From Methanobacteriota archaeon (lineage in GTDB: Archaea; Thermoplasmatota; Poseidoniia; Poseidoniales; Thalassarchaeaceae), in NCBI GenBank assembly GCA_002727275.1, contig PBWO01000039.1:1-53952 (forward strand): DNA of 53,952 nt. Direction: 5' to 3'. Shown here piece after piece: positions 47,774 through 53,952 of this stretch. The translations under genes and the position numbers were made by a program. The notes beneath the pieces were generated by a model. That model worked only from the letters and a program-made list of their open reading frames with translations, was not told the DNA's origin and ran no database searches. Within the stretch, counting starts at the first letter, position 1; each line of letters begins with the position of its first letter.

Positions 47774-49551
47774 TTCCGACGCTTCTTCTGCTCTTTACTG
47801 AGTAATCTACAACGATTAATCTGCGTCTTACAGAGGTCTCGATCTTCGCCCCCGATTCCTCTCTGTAGGGCCTGCTCAAAGCACTTTATCGCATCAGCAT
47901 AATGTTCTACAGCAGCATACGAGGAACCCATGTTATACAATGTCCTTCCACTTACACTGGTTGGATCCATCGAGATTGCAGCATGGTAAGCTTGGATACT
48001 TTCAGCAAACCTTCCGAGTTGATATAGAGCGTGTCCACGACCATTCTGAGACCTTATCCGCAGCTCCTTTTCTTCACGTGGAGCTCCTCCGATGGCCTTC
48101 TCAAAGCAATTCAATGCCTCTACTCCCTTATCTTCGGAAAGAAGAGCAAGACCACGATTATACCACTCGATACACACATTTACACTCTCCTCTTCATGAG
48201 AAGGCAATTCTGACATTCTCTCTTGTGCTTCAGCTGCAGCTTGAATCAAATCAATCTCTGCAACATGTTCAGCCTCATCATCCTCTTGTGTTTCCTGAGT
48301 CAATAGGAATTCAGCTCTCTGTCTGCATTGTTGTGCCCTTTCAATATGCCCTGCTATAGATAGGGCATCCGCCAAGCCGTTCCAGACTTCAGGCGATTGC
48401 TTATCCTCCTCAAGGACTTCCTTCCATGCATTGACCGCGCCGATTGCATCACCCGATTCAGTAAGACTTCTTGCTATTGAAATTCTATAACCTCGTGTAT
48501 CGGTGATATCGATATCAGAATCAGCTTCCAAATGAACCTCATCATCAGGGATATCATCTACATTTGGACCTGATATTTCTGGCTCATCTTCAGGGCTCGA
48601 TTCCTCCTTATGCTCCTCCTCTTCTATTTCCTCCTCTCTGGAAACGGTAATCTCTGTCAGTTTTTCAGAAATCGGGTGGCTTGGGTCTATTGCAACAACT
48701 CTATTCCAGTGATTAATTGCCGATTCATCATCTCCCTCTTCTGCGTATCCCTCACCACGAGCCACTAGGCTGTTCAAATGCCCTGGGTCACAAAGCAATG
48801 CATTTGCAAGAGACTGCTTTGCATCATTTAGTTGCCCAGACTTGCGTAGTAATTGGGCCAGATTGTAGTGCGTCTTAGCCTCATCTTGTCCAATTCGTAT
48901 CGCGTACTCAAATGCGTGTATAGCATCCTCATCATGTCCCAATTGAGCAAGGCATAATCCACATAGTGACCAAAGAGAAGCATTGTTCGACTGATCCCCT
49001 TCTAATCGCGGTTGAATTAGTTCCAGTGCCTCATTGGGTAATTCTGACTTCAGTAATTCTTCAGACTGTATTACAACTTCTTCAATCGGTTCGAGAACTG
49101 GGGAAGCTGACAGCATAGGAGGCTCTTCTTCCTCAACAGCATCTTCGATTGGTCTAGCTTCGAGCATTGGGGCCTCTTCGATTACCTGTTTCGAAACTTC
49201 ATCATGAAGCGTCGCGATCCTTAGTAAATCAGGAACCTCTCCTACCGACTCAATTGCCATTCTTGCGTACCCCGACGCCCTCTCAGGTTCACTATTCTCT
49301 AGTAACACTGCAAGATTAGCTACTGTAGGTCCATGACCCGGCTTGATTTCGTGTGCTCTTTCGAATGCAGGAATGGCCAAATGGGTATCGCCGCGCTTTG
49401 AATGTATTACTCCCATGCCATACCACGCAGTCGCACTCTGGCCATTTATCTGAGTAGCTTTTGTGTATCCATCTAAGGCCCCTAGTAGGTCACCAGTCGA
49501 TGCTTTAGAAGAAGCATCGTTCAACAAAGTAATCAATGCCTCATCAGCCAC
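47761..49551 (-). CDS. TPR-repeat protein with long acidic linkers
   Basis: Multiple TPRs (GALDGYTKATQINGQSATAWYGMGVIHSKRGD etc.), acidic EEEIEEEEHKEESSPEDEPE linker. Confidence 0.93.
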   Translation of the reverse strand: MADEALITLLNDASSKASTGDLLGALDGYTKATQINGQSATAWYGMGVIHSKRGDTHLAIPAFERAHEIKPGHGPTVANLAVLLENSEPERASGYARMAIESVGEVPDLLRIATLHDEVSKQVIEEAPMLEARPIEDAVEEEEPPMLSASPVLEPIEEVVIQSEELLKSELPNEALELIQPRLEGDQSNNASLWSLCGLCLAQLGHDEDAIHAFEYAIRIGQDEAKTHYNLAQLLRKSGQLNDAKQSLANALLCDPGHLNSLVARGEGYAEEGDDESAINHWNRVVAIDPSHPISEKLTEITVSREEEIEEEEHKEESSPEDEPEISGPNVDDIPDDEVHLEADSDIDITDTRGYRISIARSLTESGDAIGAVNAWKEVLEEDKQSPEVWNGLADALSIAGHIERAQQCRQRAEFLLTQETQEDDEAEHVAEIDLIQAAAEAQERMSELPSHEEESVNVCIEWYNRGLALLSEDKGVEALNCFEKAIGGAPREEKELRIRSQNGRGHALYQLGRFAESIQAYHAAISMDPTSVSGRTLYNMGSSYAAVEHYADAIKCFEQALQRGIGGEDRDLCKTQINRCRLLSKEQKKRRNQAA

Positions 49552-49643
49552 GCTTCCGCCTTAGCGCATTATGGTTAAACGTTCTCCGAAGATGTTAGCA
49601 TCGATACCTCTGTATTCAAGGCCTAACGCGCCTTCGTAGTGCT

Positions 49644-50195
49644 ATGGCTGGAGACTTACGAATCATGGGTATTTGCGGCACTTATGGCCTAGATTCTGCC
49701 AACGGACGAATGCTTGAGATAATGTTCGAACATTGCAGAGAGTTAGGAGCAGAGTGTATCATATGGGACAATACGGAATCTCCACTTCCTCTAGTCGGTG
49801 CCGAAGGAAGTTGGGACGATGATAATGTCAAAACATTTCAAGAATTGGCTACTTCATCCGACGCCTTCGTATTGTCGAGCCCAGAATATCATGGCACCAT
49901 GAGTGGTGTGATGAAAAATAACCTAGATTGGTTGTATTCAAAACATACGTCCGGTAAGCCATTCAGTCTGATGTGTACCTTAGGGGGTCAAGCAAGTAAC
50001 AATACGTTAAATCACATGCGAATTGCAGCAAGATGGATACATGGCTGGGTCACACCTGAACAGGTTGCTGTCCCTCACATTAAGGAGGCTTTCGACGATA
50101 ATGGAGAACTACTTGATGAGAATATTTCCGAAAGAGTTGGGGTGATGGCAAAATCTCTAGTAGACATGGCTGAATATCTCAGATCACGGCGATGA
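49644..50195 (+). CDS. NADPH-dependent FMN reductase-like flavoprotein
   Basis: RIMGICGTYGLDSANGRMLEIMFEHC..., SSPEYHGTMSGVMKNNLDWLY, GKPFSLMCTLGGQASN. Confidence 0.9.
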   Translation: MAGDLRIMGICGTYGLDSANGRMLEIMFEHCRELGAECIIWDNTESPLPLVGAEGSWDDDNVKTFQELATSSDAFVLSSPEYHGTMSGVMKNNLDWLYSKHTSGKPFSLMCTLGGQASNNTLNHMRIAARWIHGWVTPEQVAVPHIKEAFDDNGELLDENISERVGVMAKSLVDMAEYLRSRR

Positions 50196-50200
50196 GGCTC

Positions 50201-50368
50201 ATGGCGAGCTTACCGGAAGGATCTGAAATCATTTTGATGCTTGTTGCTATATCTGGAGTATCCACTTGGTACCTATCCAACTTCAGTGAGAATGAAACTG
50301 CTCTAAGATTGTCTGCTCTATTGGGAGTAGCATCAATGCTGACTTTACTTGGTATGGTGTTGATGTGA
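50201..50368 (+). CDS. 55-aa membrane miniprotein (not in supplied ORF track)
   Basis: Manual translation MASLPEGSEIILMLVAISGVSTWYLSNFSENETALRLSALLGVASMLTLLGMVLM*; two hydrophobic segments; stop overlaps GTG start of next ORF (ATGTGA). Confidence 0.5.
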   Translation: MASLPEGSEIILMLVAISGVSTWYLSNFSENETALRLSALLGVASMLTLLGMVLM

Positions 50369-50829
50369 ACAGTGTATCGCAAGACTCCTATCCAACCAGA
50401 GCCCCTGTTTGGTGGGGGAGGAGGGGTCCGGCAGGGCCTCATCCCGAAGAAAGCGGTTGTACAGGTAGAATGATCCTAATTCGCCACCCTAAGGTACTAT
50501 CCAAATTTGAATCTATTATAGCCCGAATCACTAGGGCACCTAAGGAGTTGAGGAGACCTTTGGATGACATGAATTCTCTACTCTGGGAGTTGATGGATGG
50601 TACGAGAACATTGGGCCAGATTAACCATCTAATGGACTCGACTTTTCATGAGCGGATAGCACCCGTCGAAGAGAGAGTCGAGGCCTCAATCACCAATATG
50701 ATATCACTCGGACTAGTTGTCATGAGGACTTCACCAATCAGTGGTCAATGGGATACGTCCGCTTTGTACGATCCAAGCCATTCCCTTCCTGTAACCAAAC
50801 CATCACTAGGGATAATCGAGGAAGAGTAA
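50365..50829 (+). CDS. PqqD-like / RiPP-recognition-element-like protein (start may be internal at the MILIRHPK Met)
   Basis: PLDDMNSLLWELMDGTRTLGQINHLMDSTFHERIAPVEERVEASITNMISLGLVVM. Confidence 0.6.
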   Translation: MNSVSQDSYPTRAPVWWGRRGPAGPHPEESGCTGRMILIRHPKVLSKFESIIARITRAPKELRRPLDDMNSLLWELMDGTRTLGQINHLMDSTFHERIAPVEERVEASITNMISLGLVVMRTSPISGQWDTSALYDPSHSLPVTKPSLGIIEEE

Positions 50830-51636
50830 CTATTGTTCTGGCTCTGGGGCATCTTTTCTTTTCTGTTCATCGATTGCATGCTTCCTCTTCGCAGAGAAGT
50901 ATACTAGTAATGGCAGGAACAACAGGAATGCGAAGCAGCCCACCAACGTGGCAAAACTGTAAACAGATTCTTGGATAGGATCTAGTTCAAATGCTTCTAC
51001 GGAAATCAAATCATGAGTTACAATATTCATCGTAGATTCAATTCCTGTAGAGTCGACAGTAGAACCATCCTGCAGGACGGTAATCCTCCAAGTGACAGTT
51101 TTGTTCTCATCACTCATTAGTTCCAAAGCAGCGAGTTCTGCAGAAGTCTGATCTTCACTTTGCAGATATCCTAATCCGTCAATGGGCAACTTGAGTGAGA
51201 CAATACCTCTCATCTGGTGAGAATCCGATTCAACTTCGCTTTCGTGTAAACTAGAATACTCGCATGTTTCCGAGACCTCGGTCGTTTGTTCGCCACAATT
51301 GAAATTGTCAGCATCAGGTGAGCCCAATAGAGGTGAGTAATACCACTCTGTACCTGAGGCATCAATCCTGACAGTCATTCCGTCTTGCAGCCCATTGAAA
51401 GAGAGATTCAACCAGGTGATGCCTGATTGAGTAGTCACGAACCAGTCGGCCTTACCTTCTTCATTCTCCTGCAAATCTAATTCGATTTCTGTATTTGTTG
51501 TCGCGTATCCATAGTACTCAGTGTCTACAGTGTTTGAGTACACTGCATAGGCTAGGACCAGAACAAGAGTTAGCCCAGTACCAATCATGGTTCTGAGCAT
51601 GTTCGGGTTACGCGACATCGACTTGCGCATGTCCAT
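50830..51636 (-). CDS. Membrane protein with two TM helices flanking a beta-rich extracytoplasmic domain
   Basis: N-terminal TM MIGTGLTLVLVLAYAVYS; C-terminal TM VYSFATLVGCFAFLLFLPLLVYFSAKRKH. Confidence 0.7.
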   Translation of the reverse strand: MDMRKSMSRNPNMLRTMIGTGLTLVLVLAYAVYSNTVDTEYYGYATTNTEIELDLQENEEGKADWFVTTQSGITWLNLSFNGLQDGMTVRIDASGTEWYYSPLLGSPDADNFNCGEQTTEVSETCEYSSLHESEVESDSHQMRGIVSLKLPIDGLGYLQSEDQTSAELAALELMSDENKTVTWRITVLQDGSTVDSTGIESTMNIVTHDLISVEAFELDPIQESVYSFATLVGCFAFLLFLPLLVYFSAKRKHAIDEQKRKDAPEPEQ

Positions 51637-51759
51637 TCGTGCTAACAGGGGGATTTGAATACTTGTGAGATGCTGCCAGTTGCGTATGCCACGTAGTGGC
51701 AAACAGAGTCATCACGATTAAATATGGACTCTAGGACGGCCGGACCGCGCTGTGAGCCT

Positions 51760-52230
51760 ATGACTACAATCCACGATGTCCCGGCCGACCTACTCATTGG
51801 TGAGCTGGCAAGCCGCTTGAGCGAGATAAGCGACATCACTGCTCCAGACTGGGCAGATTACGCCAAAACTGGAACCCACCGTGAAAGACCTCCCGTTCAG
51901 GCAGATTGGTGGCAAGTTAGATCCGCGGCCATTCTTCGAAAGGTCGGCATGCTTGGGCCAATCGGTGTAAACCACATGTCTCAACACTTTGGTGGACCTA
52001 AGGACAGAGGTGTGAAACAGAATCGCGCCGTTGCTGGCTCTAGGAATGTTGCTAGGACAATCATGCAGCAGCTGACTGCTTGTGGACTAATAACCAGCAA
52101 GCACAATCCTGCTGGCACTGTAAATCTAGGTAAGGTGCTGACCAGTGATGGCCAGAGCCTGCTTGACGAGGTCGCCCATGCAGTCAGACCACAGGCCGAA
52201 GAGAGATATCCTGGACTCTCGAATTACTGA
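51760..52230 (+). CDS. rps19e: 30S ribosomal protein S19e
   Basis: [15 protein letters not shown]...[51 protein letters not shown]. Confidence 0.96.
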   Translation: MTTIHDVPADLLIGELASRLSEISDITAPDWADYAKTGTHRERPPVQADWWQVRSAAILRKVGMLGPIGVNHMSQHFGGPKDRGVKQNRAVAGSRNVARTIMQQLTACGLITSKHNPAGTVNLGKVLTSDGQSLLDEVAHAVRPQAEERYPGLSNY

Positions 52231-52240
52231 GGTGAATGTG

Positions 52241-52396
52241 ATGGCAAGGAACAAACCATTCGCAAAGAAGCAGAGACTCCAAAAGGTGACCAAGCAGAAT
52301 CGTAGAGTCCCAGTCTGGGTCATGTTGCGAACTAATCGAAAGGTAAACACCCATCCTAAGAGGCACATGTGGCGCCGCTCAAAACTACAGAGGTGA
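52241..52396 (+). CDS. rpl39e: 50S ribosomal protein L39e
   Basis: [51 protein letters not shown]. Confidence 0.96.
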   Translation: MARNKPFAKKQRLQKVTKQNRRVPVWVMLRTNRKVNTHPKRHMWRRSKLQR

Positions 52397-52400
52397 TTTG

Positions 52401-52664
52401 ATGGCTGAGGTAAAAGAGATGACAATCCCTTTGCGTGCTGCTTGGAACGTACCCAGAACTCGGCGTGCTAACCGCGCAATGACCGAAATTCGTAATCATG
52501 TGGCTCAACACATGAAGATGTCAGAGGAGGAGGACCTGTGGATAGATGAGAAGGTTAACCACGTTATCTGGGCTCGCGGTATGCAACATCCTCCTAGGAA
52601 AATCAAGGTCATATGCACTAGGGAAGAAGGATTTCCGATCGAAGTCAAGTTGTTGGAGGCCTGA
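52401..52664 (+). CDS. rpl31e: 50S ribosomal protein L31e
   Basis: [63 protein letters not shown]. Confidence 0.95.
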   Translation: MAEVKEMTIPLRAAWNVPRTRRANRAMTEIRNHVAQHMKMSEEEDLWIDEKVNHVIWARGMQHPPRKIKVICTREEGFPIEVKLLEA

Positions 52665-52666
52665 GA

Positions 52667-52858
52667 ATGGGCAACATTAGACCCTCATTCATCAAGATTA
52701 GAGCGATTAGGCTTCTAGAAGTATATCCTGATCAGTTTACAGACGATTTTGATACTAACAAGCATCTAGTCAGTGAATATACTGATGTCGACAATAAGAG
52801 GATGAGAAACTGGATTGCCGGTTACATCACTCGCTACAAACAACGTCGTACTGATTGA
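52667..52858 (+). CDS. rps17e: 30S ribosomal protein S17e
   Basis: [59 protein letters not shown]. Confidence 0.88.
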   Translation: MGNIRPSFIKIRAIRLLEVYPDQFTDDFDTNKHLVSEYTDVDNKRMRNWIAGYITRYKQRRTD

Positions 52859-52892
52859 GCACGCTCTTGATGGATGACTCCTTGCGAACAGC

Positions 52893-53651
52893 ATGGGTGA
52901 CCACAGGCACGAGCGCCTACCCGCATTCAACAAAGACGTCTGTGTAGTTCTGGTCAATCCTCAGACTGATGGCAACATAGGTGCCGTCGCGCGCTCGATG
53001 CTCAACTTCGGTTTCACTGACCTACGTATAGTTGGGCGTACTCCAGATTGGTCTGAAGAGACAAGAAACAGGGCTAAGAATGCCCAAACAGTACTTGAAA
53101 AATCCCAGTGTTTCGAATCATTCCAAGATGCCATTTCTGACTGCTCTATTGTAGTAGGAACATCCGGTAAAAGAGAGGATGGTGATAAGACGGTGATGAG
53201 GCATTTCCTACTCCCAGATGAGCTTCCTTCGAGACTATCTCATGCAGAAGGTAGAGTTGCTCTAGTTTTCGGCCCTGAAGGAAAGGGACTACTCAATGAA
53301 GAACTCTCTATGTGCGATCTATTAGTAACGATTCCAACATGGGAAGGATATCCAATACTCAACCTAAGTCACGCTGTTACAGTAATCTGCTATTCGTGGT
53401 TCATTTCTTCTGATAGAAGAATTCCATTCGGTGCTGAGGAGAGGTTATTAGAGCCAGAACTCAGAATTAGACTAAGGCAGGAAATTACTCGGTTAACCGA
53501 GAATATACCAGCTAAAGAGCACAGAAGAAAAGGTATCGAAGAGACACTAACTAGAGTGATTCTTAGAGGATTGCCTAAGGATGACGAAATCCATAGATTA
53601 CTAGGGGTAATTTCAGAAGCAGCAGATTCGTTCGAGAAAAACAATTCATAG
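52893..53651 (+). CDS. trmJ: SpoU/TrmJ-family RNA methyltransferase
   Basis: VVLVNPQTDGNIGAVARSMLNFGFTDLRIV; LVFGPEGKGLLNEELSMCDLLVTIPTWEGYPILNLSHAV SPOUT motifs. Confidence 0.92.
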   Translation: MGDHRHERLPAFNKDVCVVLVNPQTDGNIGAVARSMLNFGFTDLRIVGRTPDWSEETRNRAKNAQTVLEKSQCFESFQDAISDCSIVVGTSGKREDGDKTVMRHFLLPDELPSRLSHAEGRVALVFGPEGKGLLNEELSMCDLLVTIPTWEGYPILNLSHAVTVICYSWFISSDRRIPFGAEERLLEPELRIRLRQEITRLTENIPAKEHRRKGIEETLTRVILRGLPKDDEIHRLLGVISEAADSFEKNNS

Positions 53652-53686
53652 GGTACCCTATGACTCGGTGATGAGTCAATGGGGTT

Positions 53687-53869
53687 TCAAAGGGGTCTCT
53701 TGAAGTAGAACACCTTGAGTTTTCCTGGCTTTTTGCCTCTCACTGAAACTAATTCCCAACCCTGACTTCCTAAATCATTCAACATTTCAGAAATCTGGGT
53801 ATACGCTGCATCTGAATTTTCTACAATCCTATACTCCCACTGTGTCATGAATCCGGATAGGGTTCCCAA
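53687..53869 (-). CDS. DUF4177-like small protein
   Basis: MTQWEYRIVENSDAAYTQISEMLNDLGSQGWELVSVRGKKPGKLKVFYFKRPL. Confidence 0.75.
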   Translation of the reverse strand: MGTLSGFMTQWEYRIVENSDAAYTQISEMLNDLGSQGWELVSVRGKKPGKLKVFYFKRPL

Positions 53870-53952
53870 ACTTCAATGTGACTCATTCGCTACTCATTGA
53901 TGGTATTTCCATCATCCAAATATCAAAATTTCCAGATCTATCAGAGTGAAAA

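Noticed and set aside
1-53952. CRISPR arrays, transposons, integrases, phage modules, restriction-modification or toxin-antitoxin loci
   Set aside because: No regularly spaced direct repeats and no recognizable protein families of these classes were seen; the window looks like ordinary core chromosome.

Overview
Gene-dense archaeal chromosomal segment, most consistent with a marine Euryarchaeota/Poseidoniales-like (MGII/MGIII) lineage. The taxonomic call is inference from gene content: archaeal aCPSF1/FttA, proteasome beta, EndA, SepF, archaeal TrpRS and ValRS, r-proteins S19e/L39e/L31e/S17e, and archaeal SRP RNA, mixed with bacterial-type DHFR/ThyA, PlsC, TopA and PntAB. I see about 50 supportable CDS, one tRNA-Pro(UGG) and one SRP (7S) RNA. 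I saw no CRISPR array, transposase, integrase or phage module. Items most worth a second look: (1) a TatC-like translocase whose C-terminus carries a cysteine-rich domain resembling the N-terminus of heterodisulfide reductase HdrA; (2) a CcmE-like heme chaperone with a CxxxY motif, in the same window as a secreted membrane protein with a CxCHN putative heme motif; (3) an RND exporter with DxDxDG calcium-binding-like repeats in its extracytoplasmic loop; (4) an RfaE/PfkB-like kinase whose GAGD motif is degenerate; (5) a YgfZ-IscA / FdhD-YdeP-type molybdoenzyme cluster; (6) an orphan PqqD/RRE-like protein coupled to an unlisted 55-aa membrane miniprotein; (7) pervasive convergent genes with overlapping or abutting stop codons, in a window that also encodes FttA; (8) an unexplained GC-rich structured gap upstream of topA. 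All homology calls were made by reading motifs; no database search was run.
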